Source: Limiplasma sp034927815
Lineage (GTDB): Bacteria > Bacillota > Clostridia > Christensenellales > Aristaeellaceae
Reading direction: 5' to 3'
DNA length: 64,000 bases
Assembly: GCA_034927815.1 (NCBI GenBank)
Contig: JAYFPK010000005.1
Coordinates: 62,001 to 126,000, forward strand
Shown: one piece after another, positions 51,953 through 60,277 of the stretch
Numbering within the stretch: the stretch's first letter is position 1
Layout of the letters: every line of letters begins with the position of its first letter
Program-made: the position numbers and the translations under genes
The notes under the pieces: generated by a model
What the model saw: only the letters and a program-made list of their open reading frames with translations
Databases searched by the model: none
What the model was told of the DNA's origin: nothing

Positions 51953-52651
51953 TCATAGATAACGCCAGTTGGGTTGGATAACAACCCGGCTGATATTTCC
52001 TGACCAACTCACAGCGTTTGTACCGGGGAGAAGGATGGGAAAGTCACCGCTCATATGGCTGTTAGCGGAGGAAACACCGGAGTAAGCCTCCATGAGCGGG
52101 GTATCCAGCGTGACGCTGCCTGAAATTCCAAAAAGCTCGGTGATGGTCATACCCATCATGAGGGTGATATCGCCTGAGCCATAAACCGTGACAATCGGCT
52201 CAGACCCTACACTTCCGGGGTTTGTGATGAATGTACCGGAAGATGAAACCGTAATTAGCGGTACACCTTCGGCGTACCAGAACGGCTTGCAGCGAAAATT
52301 GACAGCGAAGGAACGGTGCGGATTGCCGCGCAGAATCTTTTCAAAGGCGATCTGGCTGACGATCCGGGCATAATAAAAGCCACCTTGCCGATGAGCGAAG
52401 GTGACTTTGTTGCTTCCTTTGAGCCAAGTACAGAGCTGTGGGATTTTGGACGGGCCTGAGATGATGCATTGCGCCGTAAGAACCATATCATCATAAACGT
52501 CATCGTCCTGCAGCGTAGTCAGAGAACCACTCCTGCCCGGTACATCGGTAAAGGTGACACGTTCAGAGGGCACGGTAAGAGGCGGTTGCTCAAGCACATG
52601 CACGCCATAGGTCGTACAACGCGCTCCCTTCCACTCAAACCAATCGTTCAT
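51953..52651 (-). CDS. Distal tail protein (Dit-like)
   Basis: The ATG at 52651, 8 nt after AGGAGG, gives 232 residues. VHVLEQPPLTVPSERVTFTDVPGRSGSL is the conserved N-terminal belt of Dit/phage tail family proteins. FRCKPFWYAEG precedes the C-terminal galectin-like part. Dit forms the hub connecting tail tube and baseplate. The gene lies directly upstream of the tail spike gene. Confidence 0.9.
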   Translation of the reverse strand: MNDWFEWKGARCTTYGVHVLEQPPLTVPSERVTFTDVPGRSGSLTTLQDDDVYDDMVLTAQCIISGPSKIPQLCTWLKGSNKVTFAHRQGGFYYARIVSQIAFEKILRGNPHRSFAVNFRCKPFWYAEGVPLITVSSSGTFITNPGSVGSEPIVTVYGSGDITLMMGMTITELFGISGSVTLDTPLMEAYSGVSSANSHMSGDFPILLPGTNAVSWSGNISRVVIQPNWRYL

Positions 52652-52723
52652 AGCCATCACCTCCTTGACATAAGAAAGCGCCACCCTCTTGGGTAGCGCC
52701 AAGCCAGTTATCCATGTTATACT

Positions 52724-53233
52724 TTACACTTCGATTTGCTCGGACAGGGAGTGGAGAAGCTCAGACAAGCTCCATCTTCCGGCTGGGATGCTATAATCCA
52801 GAAAGACTTGCATTTCCTTGGCTTCCTCAGCCAATGCCGCAAGCCTCATGGAAATCACATGTTCATCAAAAGCCTTCTGCTGCGAGACAATCGGAATATA
52901 AGCGCAAAATAGAGTCCTACCCTCCCGATGCAGGAGAACACCATCCCAACTTCCAATGTCCCATAGGGCGGCGCAGCGGAGCCTTCCATCGGCGGCCCCT
53001 ACGATATTCTCGCCAAGCATCAGCGCAATCTCCTCCAGGCGGCGTCGTTGGGAAAGAATCTGGTCGAGGGCGTGCGGGCAGTGCATTTCTTCTTTGGTCA
53101 CAACGAATGCCTGTAAGGAGTCCCCTCTTAGGAGAGCTTGCTTTGCGCTTTGTCGCATGTCCCAAAGCGAATCCCGTGCCGATGTAAAAATCGCTTCTCC
53201 ATCACAGATTCGCATCTGCTTTTGTACTTGCAT
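52724..53233 (-). CDS. Hypothetical protein of an inserted divergent pair
   Basis: The start at 53233 follows AAGGTGG and gives 169 residues. The sequence is mainly helical (AKQALLRGDSLQAFVVTKEEM, LSQRRRLEEIALMLGENIVGA, MRLAALAEEAKEMQVFLD) with an YIPIVSQQ stretch and no membrane span. I do not recognise it. Together with the divergent XRE gene it separates the tape measure and Dit genes, which are normally adjacent. It is therefore probably cargo rather than a structural gene. Confidence 0.65.
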   Translation of the reverse strand: MQVQKQMRICDGEAIFTSARDSLWDMRQSAKQALLRGDSLQAFVVTKEEMHCPHALDQILSQRRRLEEIALMLGENIVGAADGRLRCAALWDIGSWDGVLLHREGRTLFCAYIPIVSQQKAFDEHVISMRLAALAEEAKEMQVFLDYSIPAGRWSLSELLHSLSEQIEV

Positions 53234-53263
53234 TACGTAAGCCACCTTCAAAAAGTTATCATT

Positions 53264-53281
53264 TGTCCTGCCAGTAGGACA
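53264..53281. promoter_or_regulatory. Inverted repeat TGTCCT-N6-AGGACA, candidate XRE operator
   Basis: The two perfect 6-bp arms lie in the intergenic space between the divergent hypothetical and XRE genes. This is where a small repressor would control both directions. Confidence 0.6.
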
Positions 53282-53343
53282 CAATCCCTCGCCATCAGTA
53301 TATGCTATTCCGTGTCCAGATTCAAGACATGGTGGTGAGAAAA

Positions 53344-53598
53344 GTGAAAAGAATCAAGGATTCAGAGGCTCCCAAGCCTATGAATATTACTGGCCGGAAC
53401 ATCCGTGAGGCTCGTCTTGCGGCGAAACTGACGCAGAAGCAGCTATCTGAGAAGCTTGAAACGATAGCGGTTTATGTTTGCCGAGGCTCTATCTCCAGAA
53501 TTGAAAGTGGAGAGCGCATCGTAACCGACATTGAACTGCAAGCCATCTCAGAAATCCTCCATGTGAGTATTGACCAGCTATTTGCGCGGAAGGGATAA
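53344..53598 (+). CDS. XRE-family helix-turn-helix regulator (cargo)
   Basis: A GTG at 53344 with GGTGGTGAGA upstream gives 84 residues. NIREARLAAKLTQKQLSEKLE, then GSISRIESGERIVTDIEL is a clear XRE helix-turn-helix of the Cro/C1 type, with ISEILHVSIDQLF after it. It is the second rightward gene inside the leftward late operon and ends 13 nt from the convergent tape-measure stop codon. It probably represses itself and the neighbouring hypothetical gene. Confidence 0.88.
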   Translation: MKRIKDSEAPKPMNITGRNIREARLAAKLTQKQLSEKLETIAVYVCRGSISRIESGERIVTDIELQAISEILHVSIDQLFARKG

Positions 53599-53610
53599 GC
53601 CGCTATCCAA

Positions 53611-56600
53611 TTATGCCATCCGCAGTCCTCTTCCGCGCTGCTGGCGGCGAGTCAGGCTGGCGATCTCCACAGCCAGGGAGCGAATGTCCTGCTCGTCCCG
53701 CACATAAAAGTTGTTTCCAGTTAAGGTCACGCTGCTCTGCTGGTTGTAGGTACGGCGGTTATCATTGCTGGAGTAAGCAACTGCGCCTTCCCTCGCTTCA
53801 TCCGTGAGATATCGGGCGGCGTTGCGGAGAACCTTGGCCTGCGCCTTGCTTTCCAAAAGCGCACCAAGGCCCAAGCCTTTCATCGCCATTCGTCCAATTT
53901 CGTCCCGAAAGACCGTCGAAGGGGACTTGATCTTCAACTCGCTCTTGGCCGCACTGACTGCCGCTTTGGCAGCGGAGCGCATTGCCGCGATCACACCGGA
54001 GCGCCCGGCGTTGATGCCAGCCTTAAGCCCTTCCATGGCATTCAGGCCAATGGAATGAAGGGTAGAGAGGGTAAGGTTGGCCGCCACGGCGCTTTTCACA
54101 TTGGATGCGACCGTGCTGCCGGAGGTGGCCATGCTGTAGGAGGACATGGCGCTGGCCAAGCCCTCCGCCGCGCTGGCACCGATTGTGGAGAGCGTATCGG
54201 TTGTAATCACAGCCGTCAGCGCGGTTTCCAGATTGGTTGCCACGGTCGACGCATCCGTTGACAGGTCATACTCCGTCATGCCCGCGCCAACGCCAGCGGC
54301 CACATACTCACCCACTGGTTTGACCCTGGTAGAGGGCGATTCAATGCCCAACGCCAGATTCAGTGCGGACTCCAACTGCGAAGCTACCGTTTCCGCGTCC
54401 GCATCCCATCCGGCCTCCGTCATGCCCTGCGCCACGCCTGCCCGGACATTTTCGCCTGTTTCAGTCAATGTCAGGTTGTTCAGGAAGGCGACGATGTCCT
54501 TGAGATTTTGCAGATCCGTCGCGCTGACTTCCTGGCCGTTCTTGATGGCGGCAACCATCTCCGTGACATAGGTTGTGAAGTTGGCAAGGTTATCGCCGGA
54601 AAATTGGCTGCTGATCTGGGTGTCGAGGCCCTTCAGGCTGGAATCGTCAAACAAGCCCCACAGCGTCACCCAAGTACCCTTGTTGCGCTGGAAGGCTTCA
54701 AGCTGCATGTTGAAGCCGTCCATCCACGTCAGCAGATCGGAGCCGATCAGATTATTGAGCCAGCCCCAATCATTGTGCGATTCGTTGCCAAAGATGGAAG
54801 TGGTGACATACTTGCTAATAACGCTCTCGGCGGCCTTACTCACCGATTCGGTGGTGCCCTCGATCTGCGGGGTGATCAGCACATGCAAGGTACCGTCCGC
54901 ATCGTAGGCGATCAAGGTGCTCGCATCGATCTTGTTGGCTGGAACGAGGTTGACCGGAATTTCCTTGCCACCCTCCCAGAAGGTAGCTTTGGGATCATCC
55001 AGCACCTTGGAGGGGTCTTCGTACTTTTCGCCCACGCGCACGATGCCGGTCAGGGTCACGGGGTTGTTGGCAACGAACTCGTTATAGGCTTTTAGATCAT
55101 ACCCCACAATGCCAATCCGGCTTTCAATGTAGGTGGGCTTTTGGACCCCTTCTTTGTCCTTGTAAGCGGTGACGGTCGCCTCAAGCTCCGCCTTGAGTGC
55201 GGTTTTATCCACATTCGTGGCATCCGCATAGGCAGTGACGATTGCATCGATCTGTGGCTGTGAGAGCTTTGAGAGATCAATGTTCTCCGCGCTCAGGTAC
55301 TTTGTGACCATGGCCGCTACATCAGTGGGGGTTAGGTTTGCGGTGGATGCACCGCCTGTAACCTCCTCATAAGCCAGCACGAAGGCTGTAATGCCCTCCG
55401 GCGTGAGGCCATCCATGTTGACCTTCGATTTTTCCAGATATTTCGAGATGTAAGCGGTGATGTCGGAGGGCGTGAGCGTACTGGTGTCCGCGCCGCTGGC
55501 CAGTTCTCGGTAGGCGCTCACCATAGCGGTCACATGTTTAGGGGTTAACCCGGATACATCCGCACCGGTCACCACCTCGGCATAGGTGCTCACGTAGGCA
55601 AGAAGCCCGGTTGGCGTAAGCGCTGACTTGGAAGCCCCCTCCGGCACCTCTGTATACTCGCTGATGAAAGCGGTGACCTTCGGCTCCAGCCGCAGGATGC
55701 CCTCCGCCTCGGTATAGCCGTCTACCACCGCCTGGGTGGTGATGGCGCCCGGATCAGCCGCGAACTCGTCCCAGCGCGCCTGCGCTCCGGTCATGTCGAG
55801 GTCAGTGGATATTTTGAGCATTTCCTCTGGCACAGCCTCGGAGAAGATGCCGCTGAGGCCGGACAGCGTGCCCTTGTGATCCTCCACGAACTGAGCAAGT
55901 GCGGCAATTTGCTCCATCTGGCCCGAAACGTCAATCTCCGGGAAAAGCGCATGAACCTCCGCTTCGGTCATGCCGCTGTCCAAGAGGGACTGGATTTGCG
56001 TCAGGATGCCCAGATACTCGGCCAGCGCGCCTTCGTCCATGCTGGCCGTCAGGGTATTCATGTCCTCCAGCACCTTGGCCATACCCAGGGTATCGCCATT
56101 GGCGGCGGCAATGCTGTAGGCACGGAGCTTATCGGTCAACGTGTCGATATCCGTACCCGCTTGCTGGATATCCGTCTGATTCCAGACAGGCATCACGATG
56201 CCTTGCAGAAGTTTGGCATATTCTTCGGCAGCGTCTTTCCGGTTCTGGGTGTACTTTGCATTCAGATCCGAGAGAGCTTGCTGCTTCTCCGCGCTATCCT
56301 CTATCAGCGCGATGAGGGCGTACTCCTTGTCGTACTGCGAATCCAACTCGGCGTTGACGGCGGCCATGCCCTGAGCGGCGGCCACCATGGCGTTTTCATA
56401 AACGGAGGCATCCGCGTCGGTCTTGCCTCTGGCATGGGCGCGGGCAATCTCAGCCTCCAGTTTCTGCCGGATGGTTTCAAAGCCGTCGGCATCAAGCGGG
56501 GAGAGCTTGTACTTGACCTCAATGGCCTCGCGTGCGTCGATCAGCTCTTGCAGGCGCACCTTGTCCTTATCCGTAAAGAGCTTATTTTTTCGTTTGTTCA

Positions 56601-58998
56601 GGAGGCGCTCAATTTCCGCATCCATCTGATCCAGCTTGGTGATGTCGCTCTCAAGCTGTGAGGAAACGGAAGAATACCCGGCTTCCTTCGCCGTCAAGTT
56701 CAGAGCTTGAAGCTGCTCACGGGTTGAACCGGTCAATGCTTTGAAGCTACTGCTCCACTCTGAGATAATTTCGCCGGTTTCCTTCTTCCCATCAGACCAA
56801 ACGGTCAGCAGCCCGGAGAGCCAACCCTCGGCATCCCGCGCGGTGCGTACAAAATCCTCCTTGGACATGCCAAAGAAGCTGAGGCCCTTGCTGCCATAGA
56901 AAGTATCGGCAGCGTTGCTCTTCCATTTGGCCGCTGTTTGGTTCATTCCCTCCAGGGCTTCGCGGACAGCCTTAGCCCCAGATGCGTAATCGTACAACTT
57001 GACTGCTCCGTAGATGAGTGCGGCAGCCAGCGCAGCCACGGCGAGCTTGGAAGAAAACAGCGTTTTCGTAAAGCCGGTGAACCCGCCGCCCGCCAGCTTA
57101 ACGTTGGCAGAGAATTTACCGATGCCTGTACTTGCTTTGCCCAACACATCGGTGACTTTGGAAACAGCGCTGATCGTCTTGCCCAGCACGAGGATGGCCG
57201 GGCCAGCGGCGGCGGCAAAGGCCGCGAACTTGATGATGGCCATGCGCTGGCTCTCGTCCATGCCAAGGAAGGATTGTAGAAGCTCGTTTCCCTTGTCGAT
57301 CAGCTTCTGGATGGTCGGGTTTAGATCGTCGCCAATCTGCTGTGCGAACAGCATCGCTGTGTTTTTGAGGTTGATGAGGCGGCTCTTGGTCGTGTCGTAC
57401 CGCTTATTGGCCTCCGTGGCGAGTGCTGTGTTTTCTGCCCACGCCTTATTGGCGGTGTTCTGTGTTTTGGTGAAAAGCTCGGTGGCGTTGGTGGCGCGCA
57501 GCAGGGTATCGCGCAGCCGCACCTCCTTGATACCGATCTCCTCCAGCGTGGCAATGGCTGATTCGCCTGCATCGTCCATCCGGCTGAGGCCCACGATGAA
57601 CGCCTGGAAAGCGGCGGCGGGATCGTTGTCCCACAGCTTCTTGAACTCCTTCGCGGTCATGCCGGAGACCTTGCCGAAGTCCTCCAGCGCCTCGCCGCCC
57701 GTCGCAGCGGCAACTTCCATTTTGATCAGCGCCTTGGAAAAAGCGGAGCCACCCATCTCGGCCTCGATGCCTACCGACGATAACGCAGCGGCAAAGCCCA
57801 AAATCTGCGATTCAGACAGCCCGACCTGATGACCGGCAGCCGCCAGACGCATGGACATTTCCATGATGGCGGATTCCGTTGTCGCGTAATTGTTGCCGAG
57901 GTCAACCAGCGCGGAACCCAAATTGGTGAACTGCGATTGATCCATACCGGTGATGTTCGCAAACTTCGCCAGCGTGGAGGCCGCCTGATCCGCTACGATG
58001 TCCGTGGAATTGCCGAGGTCGATCATGGTGCGCGTGAACCCGACGAGATGCTTGTTGGCAATGCCCAACTGTCCTGCAATCGCCATGACCTCTGCGATAT
58101 CCGCGCCGGAGGCCGCCACCTCCGTAGACATTTTCTTGACGGAATCGGACAGCGAATCGAATTCTTCCTCCGTTGCATCCACGGTTTTTCGGACGCTGGT
58201 GAAGGCGCTTTCATAATCGATGCTGGCCTTGACGGCGGTCGCGCCCAACGCCACGATGGGCGTGGTGATGGCGGCGGTCATGACCTTTCCGGTCTTGGTC
58301 ATAGCCTTGCCGATGGTTCCTGCTTTTTTTGAGAACGCTGTGAGCGACTCACCCGCCATTGTCCATTTGGACTCCATGCGGTAGAGCGCCTCGGTCAGCT
58401 TCTTGATTTCGGCTTCGGTGTCCCTGACTGCGGCCTTGGCATTGTTCAGGTCGGTGGTTGTCTTGGAAATGGAGTCTGCGTTGTTCTGTAGGGTTTTGCT
58501 GTTGGACTTGATCTGCCCTTCCAGCAGTTTCACTTTGTCGCGGGCATCCTGAAATTCTTGTTTATAGCGTTCCAGATTGGCCTTGGCAGCGATGGTGGCT
58601 GAATCACTCTCACCCAACGACAAAGCCAATTTCCGGTATTCCGTGGCGGCGCTGCCCACCTCGGTTTTGAGGCGGTCGTACTCGGCGCGGGCTTCGGAAA
58701 GAGAAGCCTTCATCTTCTCCTGCCGGGCATAGGAATCCGTCAGCTTCTGATTGGCGGTGACCAGCGCGCGGGAATACTGCTCCACGGCGCGATTCTGCTG
58801 GGTGAGCTTATCTCCCAACATGGACAGCTTGGCCTCGGTGCCCTTGACCGACTTTTCAAATTTTTCGATGCCTGCGCCAGCCAGCCGGAAGGTGCTCTCG
58901 GCCTCTTTGATCTGCTGGTTGATAGTGCGCATGTTACGGCTGAAATTGTCGCTGTCCAGCGACAGCGCGACTACCAACTCGCGTAAGACCTCGCTCAC
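53611..58998 (-). CDS. Phage tail tape measure protein
   Basis: The 1795-residue protein has long coiled coils at the N-terminus (residues 20-210). The tape-measure core follows (TTPIVALGATAVKASIDYESAF, ASGADIAEVMAIAGQLGIANK, ALSSVGIEAEMGGSAFSKALIKM), then hydrophobic segments and a C-terminal region rich in AA/IG helices. At about residues 1100-1280 there are seven to eight tandem repeats of about 24 residues built on L-T-P-x-x-(I/V)-T-A-(Y/F)-(V/I)-x-x-Y. The protein sets tail length and is ejected with the DNA. It is the largest gene in the window. Confidence 0.95.
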   Translation of the reverse strand: MSEVLRELVVALSLDSDNFSRNMRTINQQIKEAESTFRLAGAGIEKFEKSVKGTEAKLSMLGDKLTQQNRAVEQYSRALVTANQKLTDSYARQEKMKASLSEARAEYDRLKTEVGSAATEYRKLALSLGESDSATIAAKANLERYKQEFQDARDKVKLLEGQIKSNSKTLQNNADSISKTTTDLNNAKAAVRDTEAEIKKLTEALYRMESKWTMAGESLTAFSKKAGTIGKAMTKTGKVMTAAITTPIVALGATAVKASIDYESAFTSVRKTVDATEEEFDSLSDSVKKMSTEVAASGADIAEVMAIAGQLGIANKHLVGFTRTMIDLGNSTDIVADQAASTLAKFANITGMDQSQFTNLGSALVDLGNNYATTESAIMEMSMRLAAAGHQVGLSESQILGFAAALSSVGIEAEMGGSAFSKALIKMEVAAATGGEALEDFGKVSGMTAKEFKKLWDNDPAAAFQAFIVGLSRMDDAGESAIATLEEIGIKEVRLRDTLLRATNATELFTKTQNTANKAWAENTALATEANKRYDTTKSRLINLKNTAMLFAQQIGDDLNPTIQKLIDKGNELLQSFLGMDESQRMAIIKFAAFAAAAGPAILVLGKTISAVSKVTDVLGKASTGIGKFSANVKLAGGGFTGFTKTLFSSKLAVAALAAALIYGAVKLYDYASGAKAVREALEGMNQTAAKWKSNAADTFYGSKGLSFFGMSKEDFVRTARDAEGWLSGLLTVWSDGKKETGEIISEWSSSFKALTGSTREQLQALNLTAKEAGYSSVSSQLESDITKLDQMDAEIERLLNKRKNKLFTDKDKVRLQELIDAREAIEVKYKLSPLDADGFETIRQKLEAEIARAHARGKTDADASVYENAMVAAAQGMAAVNAELDSQYDKEYALIALIEDSAEKQQALSDLNAKYTQNRKDAAEEYAKLLQGIVMPVWNQTDIQQAGTDIDTLTDKLRAYSIAAANGDTLGMAKVLEDMNTLTASMDEGALAEYLGILTQIQSLLDSGMTEAEVHALFPEIDVSGQMEQIAALAQFVEDHKGTLSGLSGIFSEAVPEEMLKISTDLDMTGAQARWDEFAADPGAITTQAVVDGYTEAEGILRLEPKVTAFISEYTEVPEGASKSALTPTGLLAYVSTYAEVVTGADVSGLTPKHVTAMVSAYRELASGADTSTLTPSDITAYISKYLEKSKVNMDGLTPEGITAFVLAYEEVTGGASTANLTPTDVAAMVTKYLSAENIDLSKLSQPQIDAIVTAYADATNVDKTALKAELEATVTAYKDKEGVQKPTYIESRIGIVGYDLKAYNEFVANNPVTLTGIVRVGEKYEDPSKVLDDPKATFWEGGKEIPVNLVPANKIDASTLIAYDADGTLHVLITPQIEGTTESVSKAAESVISKYVTTSIFGNESHNDWGWLNNLIGSDLLTWMDGFNMQLEAFQRNKGTWVTLWGLFDDSSLKGLDTQISSQFSGDNLANFTTYVTEMVAAIKNGQEVSATDLQNLKDIVAFLNNLTLTETGENVRAGVAQGMTEAGWDADAETVASQLESALNLALGIESPSTRVKPVGEYVAAGVGAGMTEYDLSTDASTVATNLETALTAVITTDTLSTIGASAAEGLASAMSSYSMATSGSTVASNVKSAVAANLTLSTLHSIGLNAMEGLKAGINAGRSGVIAAMRSAAKAAVSAAKSELKIKSPSTVFRDEIGRMAMKGLGLGALLESKAQAKVLRNAARYLTDEAREGAVAYSSNDNRRTYNQQSSVTLTGNNFYVRDEQDIRSLAVEIASLTRRQQRGRGLRMA
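55130..55695 (-). repeat. Seven to eight tandem ~24-residue repeats inside the tape measure gene
   Basis: Successive units read LTPTGLLAYVSTYAEV, LTPKHVTAMVSAYREL, LTPSDITAYISKYLEK, LTPEGITAFVLAYEEV and LTPTDVAAMVTKYLSA, flanked by more diverged copies at both ends. DNA copies have diverged, so the array is not a recent slip product. Confidence 0.85.
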
Positions 58999-59055
58999 GA
59001 GAAACTCCCTCCCAGCCCAAAAATGAAAAGGCCGGGAGCACTTGCGCTCTCAGCC

Positions 59056-59229
59056 TTAAGGTTTCAAACTCGTCCACACCTGATCGATATAGCTCGGTCT
59101 GGGTGTGTTTTTGATTTTCTCCTGCTGCGCGTCCCAAGCCCGGAGGCGCAGGAAGCCCAGCATATCCATCTCATCGATCTCCCGCATACGCCAGCCGCTT
59201 TTCAGCAGCGCATTGTAGGTGGCGTACAT
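59056..59229 (-). CDS. Tail assembly chaperone, frameshift (gpT-like) part, 57 residues
   Basis: The frame reads MYATYNALLKSGWRMREIDEM, then DMLGFLRLRAWDAQQEKI to a TAA. It follows the XkdN-like gene by 14 nt in the -1 frame. That frame is also open leftwards across the upstream stop codon (DSGLLTLPEYMYA), the organisation of lambda G/GT-type chaperones made by programmed -1 frameshifting. It may be translated from its own ATG (weak GGAG) or as a fusion. The next gene is the tape measure, as expected. Confidence 0.78.
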   Translation of the reverse strand: MYATYNALLKSGWRMREIDEMDMLGFLRLRAWDAQQEKIKNTPRPSYIDQVWTSLKP

Positions 59230-59243
59230 ATACTCCGGCAGCG

Positions 59244-59648
59244 TCAGAAGCCCGGAATCTCCTCGTCCTCCGTCTGAGCCTTGAGAAGCTCCTCCGCTTC
59301 CATCGTCACCGGTTTCGTAGGGAAAGCATCTAGCACCTCGGTGGTCTGGGTTTGAACGGCCATAAGCGCCAGTGCAATGTCATGCATCAGGCGGTCTGCG
59401 GGATAGTGGTCATACATTTCATCTGGACTGAACTGATTGCCAAAGAGAATGCAGAACCACTTCACCATGATGTCAAGGGCGTCGGCTACTGTGACCTTTT
59501 CTTCGGACACATCCTTGCCTTCTGTGGCTTCGCGGGAAATACGCACGAGGTTGCCATACATCTTCGAGGCCGGCTCCATCTCGCGCAAAGCACGACCGGA
59601 TACAAAATCCACGGAATACTTCTTTTCTCCGAGTGTACAAGTGATCAT
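59244..59648 (-). CDS. Phage tail assembly chaperone (gpG/XkdN-like)
   Basis: The 134-residue protein (ITCTLGEKKYSVDFVSGRALREM, VADALDIMVKWFCILFGNQFSPDEMYD, ending AEELLKAQTEDEEIPGF) matches the first chaperone of Gram-positive siphophages in size, helical content and place between tail tube and tape measure. Its acidic C-terminus may be extended by frameshifting into the next frame. Confidence 0.85.
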   Translation of the reverse strand: MITCTLGEKKYSVDFVSGRALREMEPASKMYGNLVRISREATEGKDVSEEKVTVADALDIMVKWFCILFGNQFSPDEMYDHYPADRLMHDIALALMAVQTQTTEVLDAFPTKPVTMEAEELLKAQTEDEEIPGF

Positions 59649-59715
59649 TTGGGTAACGTCCTTTCATCTATATAGAAAGCCGCCGCATGGATCATCTCCA
59701 CGCGGCGGCCATGGA

Positions 59716-60141
59716 TTACGGGCCGGGTGTGAACGTCGGCTCGTAGACACTCTGCAGGAAGGTCGCACCCTTTGCAGAGGTGAAGCCATTCTCACCCTCG
59801 TCGGCCACAGCCTGATACTGACCGTCATGGGTGCGCTTAATGGCCACCCATTCCACTTCTCCGGTCTGGCGGGTGATGGTGCCGCCCTCTTTGGTCTGAT
59901 AGGTTTCTGTGACCGGCTTGGCCCTGACCTTGTAGAGCCACACAAAGCGGTATTTGCCGTTCGACTTCTCAGACATGAAGCCCACGGCGTAGTACGGCGG
60001 CTTATCGCTGGCCTTGCGGATCAGAACCCCGTTGTCATCGATGGCGTTGCCGAAAATCTGCTCCTGGATGGACAGAGGAATATCAGCCATCTTGGTCTTG
60101 AAGTTGAGCTCGGGATCGGGGTACAGTACATCAAACTCGAT
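59716..60141 (-). CDS. Major tail tube protein, exon 2
   Basis: The frame from IEFDVLYPDPELNFKTKMAD to SVYEPTFTPGP (141 residues) is the C-terminal part of a phi13-type major tail protein (MADIPLSIQEQIFG, AVGFMSEKSNGKYRFVWLYK, TITRQTGEVEWVAIKRT). The expected N-terminus is missing here and lies 2.7 kb upstream at 62870-63055, separated by a group II intron. After splicing the codons ...ADD and IEF would join in frame to give a 203-residue protein. A GTG start at 60171 that would allow unspliced translation has no ribosome site. Confidence 0.88.
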   Translation of the reverse strand: MEFDVLYPDPELNFKTKMADIPLSIQEQIFGNAIDDNGVLIRKASDKPPYYAVGFMSEKSNGKYRFVWLYKVRAKPVTETYQTKEGGTITRQTGEVEWVAIKRTHDGQYQAVADEGENGFTSAKGATFLQSVYEPTFTPGP

Positions 60142-60227
60142 ATATCGATAGGTAAAGCACATCTTTTCCACTGACGGCGTTTCCGCCTTTAGTTGCCAGC
60201 GCAGTCAGATGGCTTTTTCCCCCGATT

Positions 60228-60264
60228 CACACCGTACGTGCGGCTTTCACCGCATACGGCGCTC
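60228..60264 (-). ncRNA. Group II intron domain V
   Basis: Read on the minus strand, GAGCGCCGTATGCG, GTGAAAGC and CGCACGTACGGTGTG form the catalytic hairpin with the AGC triad and a GAAA-type cap. It is the most conserved part of the ribozyme and lies 14 nt beyond the maturase stop codon. Confidence 0.88.
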
Positions 60265-60277
60265 CATCTATGCTGTC

